Source: Alphaproteobacteria bacterium (GTDB lineage Bacteria > Pseudomonadota > Alphaproteobacteria > Ferrovibrionales > Ferrovibrionaceae). From it: a DNA stretch of 37,180 nt. The notes under the pieces are model-generated. The model saw only the letters and a list, made by a program, of their open reading frames with translations. It ran no database searches and had not been told where the DNA came from. The position numbers and the translations under genes were made by a program. Below, piece by piece: positions 1 through 11,397 of the stretch (position 1 is the first letter of the stretch; every line of letters starts with the position of its first letter). The stretch is taken from positions 1-37,180 of the forward strand of contig CANJGB010000031.1 in NCBI GenBank assembly GCA_947473805.1, in the 5' to 3' direction.

Positions 1-143
1 ACAGGCCAGCCTCGCAGCAGACCCATAAACCTCCGCAGAAGGATGTGCTCAACAGCAACAAGACCTACCGGTCAGGCCGCCGCCCACACATCCCTTCCAT
101 CAAACAACAATGTCAAAGAACAAATCCCAACCTCGCGGCGGGA
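1..143 (-). other. rRNA operon leader (5' external spacer), partial
   Basis: Read on the minus strand, this stretch follows a strong promoter and contains two motifs in the order found in bacterial rRNA leaders: a boxA-like TGTTCTTTGACA (111-122) and a boxC-like TGTGTGGGCGGC (79-90). Alphaproteobacterial pre-16S leaders commonly carry a TTTGACA segment followed by a GATGTGTGGGCGGC-like segment. The 16S gene itself is not in the window; from usual leader lengths it should begin shortly beyond position 1, transcribed leftwards. No protein-coding gene is supported in positions 1-325. The identification rests on motif recognition, not on visible rRNA sequence. Confidence 0.75.
79..122 (-). promoter_or_regulatory. 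boxA / boxC antitermination signals of rRNA leader
   Basis: boxA-like TGTTCTTTGACA lies at 111-122 and boxC-like TGTGTGGGCGGC at 79-90, both read on the minus strand. The E. coli rrn counterparts are TGCTCTTTAACA and TGTGTGGGCACT. In known systems boxA binds NusB and NusE (S10) so that RNA polymerase reads through the long untranslated rRNA operon. A short partly self-complementary segment (CCTGACCGGTAGG) follows at about 64-76 on the minus strand. Confidence 0.7.
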
Positions 144-149
144 GGCGGG

Positions 150-178
150 TATATACGCGCCGCCTTCAGGCCCGTCAA
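150..178 (-). promoter_or_regulatory. rRNA operon promoter (sigma-70 type)
   Basis: On the minus strand a -35 TTGACG (173-178) and a -10 TATATA (150-155) are separated by exactly 17 bases. A GC-rich stretch (CCCGCC) follows the -10, as in the discriminators of stringently controlled rRNA promoters. Transcription would start near 143 and run left into the boxA/boxC leader. It is the closest match to the promoter consensus that I found in the window. Confidence 0.75.
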
Positions 179-325
179 CCGCTTCGTTGCAGATTCTTTG
201 CGGCGCACTAAGAAAGCGGAAAGGCCCGCAGAATCATGGGCTTGCGAAAATAAAAACTTGACCCCCCGGCTTTCAGCCGACAAGGTTCCCGCGGGGTTGT
301 TAAAGAAGTTCGGCGAGGGGGTCCA

Positions 326-1723
326 TTGGAGCCAAATTCTGCGCAGAAATGGCGCGTCGCCGCAGCCAAAGTCATGGCCGCGCGTCCTGCCACCCCCATG
401 CTCACCGCAGTGGCCATGGCCGGCCTTATTGGCGCCGTTGGCTTCGGTTTCTCGCACCAATACAAACATCCCGCCACCGAGCGCAGCGCGACGTTCAATC
501 CCGGCACCGTCCTCGACAATGTCGAGGCCTCGGTCAATGCAGCGGTCAACGGGGCCACGGCCCTGGAGCCGCTGCTGACGCAGCCGTCCACCTCTATGCA
601 GACATTGGCGCCCGCCTCGCTGGTCAAGACCCTGGCGGTCGGCCGCGGCGACACGCTGATGAAGCTGCTGGCCAAGGCCGGCGCCGACAGCACGGAATCG
701 GCCCTGGCGATCGAGGCCATGCGCGGCCTCTACAATCCGAAGAAGCTGCAACTGGGCCAGGAAATCACCCTGAAGTTCGAGCGCGCCGATGGCGACGCCC
801 TTCAGCTTGCGGCTCTCAACGTGCAGGACTCAGTGGAGCGCACGGTAACGGTCACGCGCGGCGATGCCGGTTTCCAGGCGCAGGAGATTGTCCGCGAGCT
901 GGACAAGAGCCACGTGCGCAGTGCGGGCACGATCACCTCGAGCCTGTATGAGTCCGCACTCGATGCCGGCATTCCGATGCCGGTGCTGAGCGAGATGATC
1001 CGCCTGTTCAGCTACGACGTCGACTTCCAGCGCGAGGTGCAGAAGGGCGACGGCTTCGAGGTGTTCTACGAACAGTTCGCCGGCGAAGACGGCAAACCGG
1101 TCAAGGCCGGCGCAATCCAGTCCGCCGCAATGATGCTGAGCGGGCAGGAGATCCGCTATTACCGCTACGCGCCACCCGGCGAAGAGGCGGACTATTTCAC
1201 CGCGCGCGGCATGAGCGTGCGCAAGGCGCTGCTGCGCACGCCGATCGACGGTGCACGTCTGTCGTCGGGCTTCGGCATGCGCGGCCATCCCGTGCTGGGC
1301 TTTAGCCGCATGCACCGCGGCGTCGATTTCGCCGCCGCAGCCGGCACGCCGATCCAGGCGGCAGGCGACGGTACGGTTGAGACCGCTGGCTGGAGCGGCG
1401 GTTATGGCAATTACGTGCGCGTACGGCACAATGGCCAGTACGCGACGGCCTATGGCCATATGAGCCGCATCGCGGTGAAGAACGGCCAGCGCGTGCGCCA
1501 GGGCCAGATCATCGGCTATGTCGGTGCCACCGGCCTCGCTACCGGCCCGCACCTGCACTACGAGACGATCTACAACGGCGGCCAGATCAACCCTCTGTCG
1601 ATCCGCCTGCCGACCGGCCGCAAGCTGGAAGGCAAGGAGTTCGCCACGTTCCAGCGCAACATCGACGCCATCGAACGGCAGATCGCGGCAACGCCTACCA
1701 AGACCTGGCTGGCGCAGAAGTAA
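326..1723 (+). CDS. M23 family murein endopeptidase (MepM-like)
   Basis: Predicted zinc metallo-endopeptidase that cuts peptide cross-links in peptidoglycan, anchored to the inner membrane and acting in the periplasm. The 465-residue protein has a membrane segment at about 25-43, a LysM/OapA-like region near 100-152 and a C-terminal LytM domain at about 315-425. The zinc and catalytic residues are visible: H330 and D334, H378, and the HLH pair H409/H411. The start is TTG at 326, preceded by a purine-rich GAGGGGG site; the next in-frame ATGs fall just before or inside the membrane segment, so TTG fits best. Its nearest upstream neighbour is the divergent rRNA promoter, and a strong terminator follows. 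No convincing promoter was found in 179-325. Family assignment is firm; the exact substrate bond is inferred. Confidence 0.93.
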   Translation: MEPNSAQKWRVAAAKVMAARPATPMLTAVAMAGLIGAVGFGFSHQYKHPATERSATFNPGTVLDNVEASVNAAVNGATALEPLLTQPSTSMQTLAPASLVKTLAVGRGDTLMKLLAKAGADSTESALAIEAMRGLYNPKKLQLGQEITLKFERADGDALQLAALNVQDSVERTVTVTRGDAGFQAQEIVRELDKSHVRSAGTITSSLYESALDAGIPMPVLSEMIRLFSYDVDFQREVQKGDGFEVFYEQFAGEDGKPVKAGAIQSAAMMLSGQEIRYYRYAPPGEEADYFTARGMSVRKALLRTPIDGARLSSGFGMRGHPVLGFSRMHRGVDFAAAAGTPIQAAGDGTVETAGWSGGYGNYVRVRHNGQYATAYGHMSRIAVKNGQRVRQGQIIGYVGATGLATGPHLHYETIYNGGQINPLSIRLPTGRKLEGKEFATFQRNIDAIERQIAATPTKTWLAQK

Positions 1724-1744
1724 GCGTCAAATCGGCATGAAATG

Positions 1745-1777
1745 AACCGGCGGAGCCCAAGGCTCCGCCGGTTTTTT
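1745..1777 (+). terminator. Intrinsic terminator after the M23 peptidase gene
   Basis: A perfect 13-base-pair stem (1745-1757 with 1761-1773) closes a 3-base CAA loop and runs straight into a T6 tract (1772-1777) on the plus strand. It lies between the M23 stop and the convergent clpB stop at 1779. The minus strand lacks a comparable T tract, so it should mainly stop M23 transcription. Confidence 0.9.
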
Positions 1778-1778
1778 C

Positions 1779-4370
<2,592 letters not shown>

Positions 4371-4455
4371 GACGATCTCCTGATCGTGGCAGCCCGTTCT
4401 CCCCCCCCACCTCAACGGTCGCGCCGGGTATTTGGGCCCCTTGAGAGTCAAAGCC

Positions 4456-4483
4456 GATATAATGTGGCGCTTTGGCAACACAA
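4456..4483 (-). promoter_or_regulatory. Candidate clpB promoter
   Basis: On the minus strand TTGTGT (4478-4483) and TATATC (4456-4461) are 16 bases apart, giving an untranslated leader of roughly 80 bases before clpB. The upstream element reads CCCTTG, which resembles the CTTG half of heat-shock (sigma-32) promoters, but the -10 half does not match the sigma-32 pattern well. The same AT-rich patch reads TATAAT on the plus strand (4458-4463) and could serve the MOSC gene, although no good -35 is placed for it. Confidence 0.35.
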
Positions 4484-4499
4484 GGGCCGCTGCCACATT

Positions 4500-5255
4500 A
4501 TGCCGCAGATCGTTTCGCTCTACCGCTATCCGGTCAAGGGCCTAAGCCCCGAACCGCTGGGGAATGTAAGGCTGAGCCCCGGCGAGGCTTTCCCGGGCGA
4601 CCGTGCCTATGCAATCGCCCAGGGCGATGCCCTGTTCGACCCGGCCGCCCCGGACTACCTGCCGAAGACGCACTTCCTGATGCTGATGCGAAACGAACGC
4701 TTGGCGACCCTGCGCACGCGGTTCGACGCGGCGAGAGGCGAACTGTCGATCACCGCGCCGGATGGTTCGTCCGTGCAGGGGCGGCTAGACCGGGTCGAGG
4801 GTCGCCACGCCATTGTCGATTTCATCGCCGCATTCATGCCCGAGGACCTGCGCGGCATGCCACATGTCGTGCACGCGGACGGGCACATGTTCTCGGATGT
4901 ACCGGCGAAGTTCGTGTCGCTGATCAATGTTGCGTCTTGCGCCGCGCTGGAACCACTGGCGGGTCGCCCGGTCGATCCATTGCGCTTTCGCGCCAACATC
5001 TACTTCGACGGCCTGCCGGCGTGGGAAGAACTTGACTGGAACGGCCGGCGCCTGCGTATCGGTACGGTTGAGTTGGAGGTGACCAAGCGGACGCAACGTT
5101 GCGCCGCCACCAATGTCGATCCGCAATCTGGAGTGCGCGACCTGAACATCCCGCGCTTGCTGCACCAGAACTTCGGCCATGCCGACAACGGCATCTACGC
5201 CAAGGTTCTGACGGGTGGCGAGATTCGCGCCGGCGATTCGTTGGGCCTGGCCTGA
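4500..5255 (+). CDS. MOSC domain-containing protein
   Basis: Predicted molybdenum-cofactor sulfurase C-terminal (MOSC) family protein; members bind or transfer sulfur or the cofactor in Mo-enzymes such as YcbX/mARC-type reductases. The 251-residue protein has an N-terminal beta-barrel ([17 protein letters not shown], about 4-20) followed by a MOSC domain. The conserved Cys region reads [14 protein letters not shown] and the C-terminal part ends with an IRAGDSLGL-type strand. The frame is open far upstream across clpB, but that part is antisense shadow; the ATG at 4500 gives the typical family N-terminus. The ribosome-binding site is weak. It is divergent from clpB. The substrate cannot be deduced. 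Confidence 0.88.
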   Translation: MPQIVSLYRYPVKGLSPEPLGNVRLSPGEAFPGDRAYAIAQGDALFDPAAPDYLPKTHFLMLMRNERLATLRTRFDAARGELSITAPDGSSVQGRLDRVEGRHAIVDFIAAFMPEDLRGMPHVVHADGHMFSDVPAKFVSLINVASCAALEPLAGRPVDPLRFRANIYFDGLPAWEELDWNGRRLRIGTVELEVTKRTQRCAATNVDPQSGVRDLNIPRLLHQNFGHADNGIYAKVLTGGEIRAGDSLGLA

Positions 5256-5266
5256 GCGCCAGGCCC
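5243..5266. other. Hairpin over the MOSC stop codon
   Basis: GGGCCTGG (5243-5250) pairs with CCAGGCCC (5259-5266) across an 8-base loop containing the TGA stop. It sits between two convergent genes, so it may help end or stabilise transcripts. There is no T tract on either side, so it is not a classic intrinsic terminator. Confidence 0.35.
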
Positions 5267-5281
5267 TAAACCGGATCTAGA

Positions 5282-5704
5282 TCAGGCTTGGGCTTCCTCA
5301 GCCTCGGCAACCATGGGCTGCTGCCCCTGGCCTTCCTCGCCGCCATCGACGTCCTGTCCGCCCTGGCCATTGCCGTTCGGCTGGTAATTGCCGTTGGCGC
5401 CCTGCTGGCCGTTCGGCCGCGGCTGGTTCACCAGGCCATTGGCCAACATGATGCGGTAATAGTGTTCGGCATGCTGAAGGTAGTTCTCGGCCGCAATGCG
5501 GTCGCCGCTTGAATTGGCGTCGCGTGCGAGCTGGCAATAGCGGTCGAAAATCTGCGCGGCAGTACCGCGAATTTTCACCTCTGGGCCGTTGCTGTCGAAG
5601 CTGCGGTTTCCACCGCCGCCCCCACCACCACCGCCACCCATCATGTGCGGGCGACGCCCGCCCGAACGACCGCCGCGGGTTCGTTTGTTGTTCACAGGTC
5701 TCAT
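5282..5704 (-). CDS. DUF4167 domain-containing protein
   Basis: A 140-residue protein of a family typical of alphaproteobacteria and of unknown function. The basic N-terminus (NNKRTRGGRSGGRR) could bind nucleic acid, followed by a run of ten glycines (23-32). The conserved DUF4167 core is near 43-90 (IRGTAAQIFDRYCQLARDAN and AAENYLQHAEHYYRIMLAN). The tail is low-complexity in Asn, Gly and Gln and ends acidic. The ATG at 5704 is chosen because it begins the family-typical MRPVNN and has AAAAGG just upstream; an upstream in-frame ATG at 5770 adds 22 atypical residues. It lies 215 bases downstream of prmC. An RNA-related role is only a guess from composition. Confidence 0.85.
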   Translation of the reverse strand: MRPVNNKRTRGGRSGGRRPHMMGGGGGGGGGGNRSFDSNGPEVKIRGTAAQIFDRYCQLARDANSSGDRIAAENYLQHAEHYYRIMLANGLVNQPRPNGQQGANGNYQPNGNGQGGQDVDGGEEGQGQQPMVAEAEEAQA

Positions 5705-5919
5705 AACCTTTTCAACTACGTTGATTGCGTGCAGGTCGCGCACCGACCGATCCGATGTTACCGGCGCCAATCTCTGGCTTTGGCCGAAGATCGAAAACTG
5801 CAGGTACTGGCGCGGGATCGGTTCGCATCGGCCAGATCATTTACGGCCATACGCGACGCAACCTGTGAAATGAAGCTAATGCCCCCGGCGGCAATCTCCA
5901 AACGATTTTTTTCGCCGGA

Positions 5920-6762
5920 TTAGGCGGCTTTTCGCAACAAAAGGCAGCGCTCATGGTCACCGAGATCGCGCACGCGAGTTACTTCCGAAAGTCCGGATGT
6001 CATCGCGATGGCGGCGACTGAATCCGCCTGTCCGGCACCGAGTTCCAAGGCAATCAGGCCTTGGGTCGTAACGAGTCGGCGGCTTTCAATGAGAACGCGG
6101 CGATAGCAGTCCAGCCCATCCGCGCCCCCGATCAACGCGCCGTGCGGCTCGTAGTTCCGCACCTCTGGCGCCAGTTTCTCCACTTCAGCCCGTGGAATGT
6201 AAGGCGGGTTCGAGACGACAACATCGAATTGTCCGGCCAGCGAGGCGCCCCAGTCAGACACGACAAATGTCGCCCGGTCCGCAAGATTCAGCAGCCGTGC
6301 ATTTCCGGCGGCCACACGCGCCGCTGCTTCACTGCGGTCAACACCGACGCCGCGAGCGCCACGCCGTTCGCTGAGCAAGGACAACAAGATACAGCCCGAC
6401 CCTGTGCCCAGATCTAGAATCGACGTTGGCGCAGGTGCATGCCTCAACACGGCCTCGACCACGGTCTCCGTGTCAGGACGCGGGTCCAGGACGTCGGGCG
6501 TGATGATGAAATCCAGGCTCCAGAACTCACGCCGGCCGATGATGCGGGAAACGGGCTCGCGCCGTATCCGCCGCGCTACCGCCGCCTCGAAGCGAGCCAA
6601 TGCGGCGCCTTCGAGTGCATCGTCACGGTGTGCGATCACCCATGAGCGATCACAGTCCAGCGCGTGTTGCAGCAATACCTCGGCGTCGCGCGGGGCGCCT
6701 TCTACCCCCGCCGCAGACAATCTGGCCCCGGCCGCGGCAAGCGCCTGGCGCGCCGTTGTCAC
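5920..6762 (-). CDS. prmC: Release factor glutamine methyltransferase PrmC (HemK)
   Basis: SAM-dependent methyltransferase that N5-methylates the glutamine of the GGQ motif in peptide-chain release factors. The 280-residue protein has an N-terminal helical release-factor-binding domain (about 1-80) and a Rossmann methyltransferase domain with the SAM loop DLGTGSG (117-123) and the catalytic NPPY (185-188). The start is GTG at 6762, overlapping the prfA stop as GTGA, so the two are translationally coupled. Its substrate RF1 is encoded directly upstream. Length is normal for the family. Confidence 0.96.
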   Translation of the reverse strand: MTTARQALAAAGARLSAAGVEGAPRDAEVLLQHALDCDRSWVIAHRDDALEGAALARFEAAVARRIRREPVSRIIGRREFWSLDFIITPDVLDPRPDTETVVEAVLRHAPAPTSILDLGTGSGCILLSLLSERRGARGVGVDRSEAAARVAAGNARLLNLADRATFVVSDWGASLAGQFDVVVSNPPYIPRAEVEKLAPEVRNYEPHGALIGGADGLDCYRRVLIESRRLVTTQGLIALELGAGQADSVAAIAMTSGLSEVTRVRDLGDHERCLLLRKAA

Positions 6763-7847
6763 GTTGTTTCTTGCAGGGTCGCCAGCCGCGCTGCCTGGTC
6801 GTCGGACACCAGCGCGTCGATGATCTCGTCCAGCGCGGTGCCGTTCATGACGTTCTCAATTTTGTAGAGCGTCAGGCCGATGCGGTGGTCAGTCACGCGC
6901 CCCTGGGGAAAGTTGTAGGTGCGCACGCGCTCGGACCGGTCGCCGGTGCCAACCTGGCCGCGGCGGGAATCGGCCCGGGCAGCGTCGCGGGCGGCCCGCT
7001 CGGCCTCGTACAGGCGGGCGCGCAGGATTTTCATTCCCTTGGCCTTGTTCTTGTGTTGCGACTTCTCGTCTTGCTGCGAGACGACGATGCCGGTCGGCAA
7101 GTGGGTGATCCGCACCGCGCTGTCGGTCGTGTTCACCGACTGGCCGCCGGGGCCGGACGAGCGGAACACGTCGATGCGCAGATCTTTGTCCTCGATCTTG
7201 ATGTCCACCTCCTCGACCTCGGGCAGCACGGCCACCGTCGCGGTCGAGGTATGGATGCGGCCGGCATTCTCGGTGGCCGGCACGCGCTGCACCCGGTGCA
7301 CGCCGGATTCGAACTTCAGCCGGGCAAACACGCTGCGCCCGGTCACCGTCGCAATGGCCTCGCGATAGCCCGACAGGTCGGTCTCGGTGATGCTCATCAC
7401 CTCGAACTTCCAGCCATGCAGGGCGGAATAGGCGCGGTACATGGCAAACAGGTCGGCCGCGAACAGGGCCGCCTCGCCGCCACCGGTGCCGGCCCGCAGT
7501 TCGAGGATGGCGTTCTTTTCGTCGGCCTCGTCCTTGGGCAGCAGCAGCAATTGCAGTTCGCGTTCGACCAGCGGCAGGCGCTGCTTCACATCGACCAGTT
7601 CGTCTGCGGCCATGGCCCGCATGTCCGCATCGGCGCCGGAATCAGCCGCCATGGCCTCGAGGTCCTGCAATTCCTGCCGGAGCGAGCGGAAACGGCTGAT
7701 GCCCTCGACCACCGGGGTCAGCTCGGCGTATTCCTTCGACATCCTGACAAAGGCGTCAGCGCCTGGCGCACCGGTCGACATCTCCGACTGGAGGGCATGG
7801 TGGCGCCGGACGATCTGCTCCAGCGTCGCTTCGGGCAAGGAGGCCAT
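6759..7847 (-). CDS. prfA: Peptide chain release factor 1 (RF1)
   Basis: Class I release factor that recognises UAA and UAG in the ribosomal A site and triggers peptidyl-tRNA hydrolysis. The 362-residue protein has the RF1-type stop-codon tripeptide PAT (190-192, in VQRVPATE) and the GGQ catalytic motif (234-236, in [11 protein letters not shown]). PAT rather than SPF separates it from RF2. The ATG at 7847 starts one base before the hisS stop region (7849), and the 3' end overlaps prmC by four bases, indicating one hisS-prfA-prmC transcript. Confidence 0.97.
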   Translation of the reverse strand: MASLPEATLEQIVRRHHALQSEMSTGAPGADAFVRMSKEYAELTPVVEGISRFRSLRQELQDLEAMAADSGADADMRAMAADELVDVKQRLPLVERELQLLLLPKDEADEKNAILELRAGTGGGEAALFAADLFAMYRAYSALHGWKFEVMSITETDLSGYREAIATVTGRSVFARLKFESGVHRVQRVPATENAGRIHTSTATVAVLPEVEEVDIKIEDKDLRIDVFRSSGPGGQSVNTTDSAVRITHLPTGIVVSQQDEKSQHKNKAKGMKILRARLYEAERAARDAARADSRRGQVGTGDRSERVRTYNFPQGRVTDHRIGLTLYKIENVMNGTALDEIIDALVSDDQAARLATLQETT

Positions 7848-7848
7848 G

Positions 7849-9090
7849 TCAGTCCCGCGGCTGCAGGCGCTGCGCCAGTTCGGCGAGCGGGACCTCGGCC
7901 TGGGTGCCGGTAGTGAGGTCGCGCAGCATCGCGACGCCCGCCGCCAGTTCGTTGTCGCCGATGATGATCGCAGCCGTGCAGCCCAGCTTGTCGGCCCGCT
8001 TCATACGTTTGCCGGTATTGCCCTTGTAGCCGAGCTCGATGTGCAGGCCCGACGCGCGCAAGTCGCGGGCCAGACGCTGTGCCGCGAGTTCTGCGGTGGC
8101 GCCGATCGGGATGATGGCGATGGGCTTGCGGGCCGGCGCAGGCTCGCCCGCCAGCATGGCAAGACGTTCGATGCCACCCGCCCAGCCAATACCTGGCGCC
8201 GGATTTCCACCCAGCATCTCGATCAGGCCGTCATAGCGGCCACCGCCGATCACAGTGCCCTGCGCGCCCAGCGCGTCGGTGACGAACTCGAAGGCGGTGT
8301 GGGTGTAGTAGTCGAGCCCACGCACCAGACGCGGGTTAACGGTATAGCGCACGCCAGCTGCATCCAGGCCCGCACGCACAGCGGCGAAAAAATCGGTCGA
8401 GGCCTGCGTAAAGCTGCCGGCGATCTCGGGCGCGCTGGCGACAATGCGGCGATCGCCTTCGTCCTTGCTGTCGAGGATTCGGAGGGGATTACGCTCCAGC
8501 CGCGCCAGGCTGTCTGCTGACAGCGCACCGCGATGGCCCTCAAGATAGTCGACCAGCACCTGGCGATAGGCCTGCCGGCTGTCGCGATCGCCCAGCGAGT
8601 TCAGCTCCAGTACGCACTTGTCGAGGACGCCAAGCCTCTGCAGCACATCTGCGGCCAGCACGATCACCTCGACATCGGCCTCGGGCTCGGCCGTGCCGAT
8701 CACCTCGACGTCGATCTGGTGGAACTGCCGTTGCCGGCCCTTCTGAGGGCGCTCGTAGCGAAACATCGGTCCGTGGGCAAACACCTTGACCGGCGCATGC
8801 TGCTGCAGGCCGTTCGAGATGAAGGCGCGGCACAGGCCGGCGGTGTATTCCGGTCGAAGGGTCAGCGTCTCGCCGGACCGCTCGAACGTGTACATTTCCT
8901 TCGATACGACGTCGGAGGTTTCACCCATGGTGCGGGCGAAAGTATCGGTGAATTCGAAAATGGGCGTCGACATTTCCGCGTAGCCGTAGCTTTCGGCCAC
9001 GGCGCGCGCGGTATCGATCACTTTGCGGTGACGGCGGAACTCGTCCGGCAACAGGTCATGGGTGCCGCGAACCGGCTGAAGACTGGGCAC
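7849..9090 (-). CDS. hisS: Histidyl-tRNA synthetase
   Basis: Class II aminoacyl-tRNA synthetase that charges tRNA-His in the cytoplasm. The 413-residue protein shows class II motif 1 around [12 protein letters not shown], motif 2 in [17 protein letters not shown], the HisRS signature [15 protein letters not shown], and motif 3 near [11 protein letters not shown], then an anticodon-binding C-terminal domain. The start is GTG at 9090, with a strong GGAGG site six bases upstream. It is followed immediately by prfA and preceded by ispG with a 22-base gap. Confidence 0.97.
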   Translation of the reverse strand: MPSLQPVRGTHDLLPDEFRRHRKVIDTARAVAESYGYAEMSTPIFEFTDTFARTMGETSDVVSKEMYTFERSGETLTLRPEYTAGLCRAFISNGLQQHAPVKVFAHGPMFRYERPQKGRQRQFHQIDVEVIGTAEPEADVEVIVLAADVLQRLGVLDKCVLELNSLGDRDSRQAYRQVLVDYLEGHRGALSADSLARLERNPLRILDSKDEGDRRIVASAPEIAGSFTQASTDFFAAVRAGLDAAGVRYTVNPRLVRGLDYYTHTAFEFVTDALGAQGTVIGGGRYDGLIEMLGGNPAPGIGWAGGIERLAMLAGEPAPARKPIAIIPIGATAELAAQRLARDLRASGLHIELGYKGNTGKRMKRADKLGCTAAIIIGDNELAAGVAMLRDLTTGTQAEVPLAELAQRLQPRD

Positions 9091-9112
9091 GAAACGCCTC
9101 CGGAAATTTGAA

Positions 9113-10237
9113 CTATTCGGCCGCCGCCGGGGTGGCGGCTTTTGCGGCCTCGATCTCGCGCGCCTTGGCCTCGGCCAGCTGCACCAGATGCTCGACCACG
9201 TCCTGATCCTTCAGCCGGTGCGCCTGCACGCCGCCGAGATAGACCTGGTGGTTGTTGTTGCCGCCGCCGGTGAAGCCGATATCGGTCTCGCGCGCCTCGC
9301 CCGGCCCGTTCACCACGCAGCCAATCACTGACAGTGTCATCGGCACGGTGATGTGGGCGAGGCGCTTCTCCAGCGCCTCGACGGTGCGGATAACGTCGTA
9401 CTGCTGCCGTGCACAGGACGGGCAGGAAATGATGTTAACGCCGCGGTGCCTAAGGTTCAGCGACTTCAGCATGTCGAAACCGACACGCACCTCTTCCTCG
9501 GGCTCGGCCGACAGCGACACGCGGATGGTATCGCCGATGCCTGACCAGAGCAGCATGCCCATGCCGATGGAAGACTTCACCGTACCGGTGCGCATGCCGC
9601 CGGCCTCGGTGATGCCGACGTGCAGCGGATAGTCGCACGCCTCGGCCAAGCCCTGGTAGGCGGCTACGGCGAGGAACACGTCCGACGCCTTCACGCTGAT
9701 CTTGAATTCACGGAAGTCATGATCCTCGAGAATGCGCGCGTGGTGCAGCGCGCTCTCGACCATCGCCTCGGGACATGGCTCGCCGTACTTCTCCAGAAGG
9801 TCCTTCTCCAGCGAGCCGGCATTGACACCGATGCGCATCGAACAGCCATGGTCCTTCGCCGCCTTCACCACCTCGCGGACCCGGTCGTCCGAGCCGATAT
9901 TGCCGGGATTGATGCGCAGGCAAGCAGCGCCGGCCCTGGCCGCCTCGATGGCGCGTTTGTAGTGGAAATGGATGTCGGCCACGATCGGCACCGAAGACGC
10001 GCGCACGATCTCGCTCAGGGCCGCAGTCGAAGCCTCGTCAGGGCATGATACGCGCACGATATCGGCCCCCGCCTCAATACAGCGCTGCACCTGGGCGATG
10101 GTGGCCGGCACGTCGGACGTGCGCGTGTTGGTCATGGTCTGCACGGTGATTGGCGAATCACCACCGACCGGCACATTGCCGACCATAATCTTGCGGCTCT
10201 TGCGGCGCGCGATGTCGCGATAGGGACGTACGCTCAT
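9113..10237 (-). CDS. ispG: 4-hydroxy-3-methylbut-2-enyl diphosphate synthase (IspG/GcpE)
   Basis: Iron-sulfur enzyme of the MEP isoprenoid pathway that reduces methylerythritol cyclodiphosphate to HMBPP. The 374-residue protein has the TIM-barrel N-terminal part (VQTMTNTRT near 32-40) and the 4Fe-4S ligands C272, C275 and C307 with E314 (CPSC and CVVNGPGE). Its C-terminus is an Ala/Glu-rich tail. The ATG at 10237 is preceded by GAGGA at good spacing; the open frame extends upstream into the RodZ-like gene but with atypical sequence. It lies 52 bases downstream of the RodZ-like gene on the same strand. Confidence 0.96.
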   Translation of the reverse strand: MSVRPYRDIARRKSRKIMVGNVPVGGDSPITVQTMTNTRTSDVPATIAQVQRCIEAGADIVRVSCPDEASTAALSEIVRASSVPIVADIHFHYKRAIEAARAGAACLRINPGNIGSDDRVREVVKAAKDHGCSMRIGVNAGSLEKDLLEKYGEPCPEAMVESALHHARILEDHDFREFKISVKASDVFLAVAAYQGLAEACDYPLHVGITEAGGMRTGTVKSSIGMGMLLWSGIGDTIRVSLSAEPEEEVRVGFDMLKSLNLRHRGVNIISCPSCARQQYDVIRTVEALEKRLAHITVPMTLSVIGCVVNGPGEARETDIGFTGGGNNNHQVYLGGVQAHRLKDQDVVEHLVQLAEAKAREIEAAKAATPAAAE

Positions 10238-10289
10238 CGGTTCCTCATCCGGCGGTCTCCACGCAACGCGGATGCCGCCCGGGTCCTGT

Positions 10290-11351
10290 CTAGTTGGCCG
10301 GGGCGCGGCGTTCAAGCGGCACGGGCGGCGCCAGCAGCACGGCGGGCGCCAGGGAAATGTTGCGCTTGGGCACGCCGGCACCGCCGAGCGGCGGGATGAC
10401 CTTGCCATCCACCACGACGTCCAGACCCCCAAGATTGCCGGCATCCATCACCAAATCGGGCTGGTTCGGCGCCCGGTAGGTCTCACCCGGCTCCAGAATG
10501 CGCTGGAACAGGGTCTGGCCCTGGGGACCGGCGACACGAATCCAGGCCCGCTGGGTCGCGTTGATGACGACCCGCACGTCCGCCTGCTCGCTGCCATAAA
10601 TGCCGGCAGGCTTCGATGGCGGCGGGACCACCTCGGCCGCCTGAGGCAGCGGTGGCGGTGCAGGCGGGGCGACGGCCGGGGCTGGCGGGACAACCGGTGA
10701 AGGCAAAAACGACGGCGGCGTGGGCGAAGAAACGGCCGCCTCCCCCGGAACAGAAGGGACACCCGCCACCGGCGGCGCCGGCAGTACGGGGACAATCGGC
10801 ACGACGGGCGTGGCGGGCGGTGGCGGCGCGGCGCTGAGGATGCGCTCGGGCACGGGCGGGACCGGCTCGGTTACCGCAAACAGCTGCTCCTGCCGGCTGG
10901 CCCAGTAGACGTAGATGCCGATCGCCACAACCAGGGCCGCAAAAACCAGCCAGAACCGCGGCAGGCGTTGCTCAGCGGCTGGGACCGGAAAGCTGAGGGG
11001 TTCATCCGCCGACGGGCCTCCCGTCTCCTCCTTGAAGGCCTCGACAGCGCGACTGCCGTCCAGGCGAAGGAACTCGGCATAGCTGCGGACGAAGCCGAGC
11101 GCATAGGAAGTGCCCGGCAAGGCGGCAAAGTCGCCGCGCTCAATGGCCCGCAGATAGTCACGGCGGATGCGCAGCCGCGTGGCGACGTCTTCGATCCGCA
11201 GGCCGTCCTGGCGGCGGGCCGTGCGGAGGACTGCACCAACACCCGTATAGTCCGGATTTTCGGGCGGCTCTTCGTCCGGGCCACGCAGCACGAGCCGCGG
11301 GCCGCCAACGGGCCGCAGCCGACTGCGTCGATTGAGCGGATCCTGAACCAT
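10290..11351 (-). CDS. RodZ-like helix-turn-helix membrane protein (DUF4115)
   Basis: Predicted bitopic inner-membrane protein related to RodZ, which links MreB filaments to the cell-wall elongation machinery. The 353-residue protein has a cytoplasmic HTH domain (about 36-105, including [17 protein letters not shown]), one transmembrane helix (about 132-150), a long Pro/Ala-rich periplasmic linker (about 163-250) and a C-terminal DUF4115 beta domain (about 255-325). The order HTH, membrane helix, proline linker, DUF4115 is diagnostic. It lies between ptsP and ispG. The start has only a weak ribosome-binding site, so the first few residues are uncertain. Confidence 0.88.
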   Translation of the reverse strand: MVQDPLNRRSRLRPVGGPRLVLRGPDEEPPENPDYTGVGAVLRTARRQDGLRIEDVATRLRIRRDYLRAIERGDFAALPGTSYALGFVRSYAEFLRLDGSRAVEAFKEETGGPSADEPLSFPVPAAEQRLPRFWLVFAALVVAIGIYVYWASRQEQLFAVTEPVPPVPERILSAAPPPPATPVVPIVPVLPAPPVAGVPSVPGEAAVSSPTPPSFLPSPVVPPAPAVAPPAPPPLPQAAEVVPPPSKPAGIYGSEQADVRVVINATQRAWIRVAGPQGQTLFQRILEPGETYRAPNQPDLVMDAGNLGGLDVVVDGKVIPPLGGAGVPKRNISLAPAVLLAPPVPLERRAPAN

Positions 11352-11397
11352 CAGCGCAAGATTTCCATGCCGGGCGCCAAGTAAAACACAGTTCGGT

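Noticed and set aside
113-751. Open frame on the minus strand across the rRNA promoter and the M23 start
   Set aside because: The downstream part is antisense to M23 and the rest reads through the rRNA promoter and boxA region; the product looks like random Gly/Arg-rich sequence.
5881-5919. Terminator after prmC from the CCGGCG...CGCCGG repeat
   Set aside because: The T run lies inside the 22-base loop on the plus strand and not after the stem on the prmC strand, so it cannot act as an intrinsic terminator for prmC.
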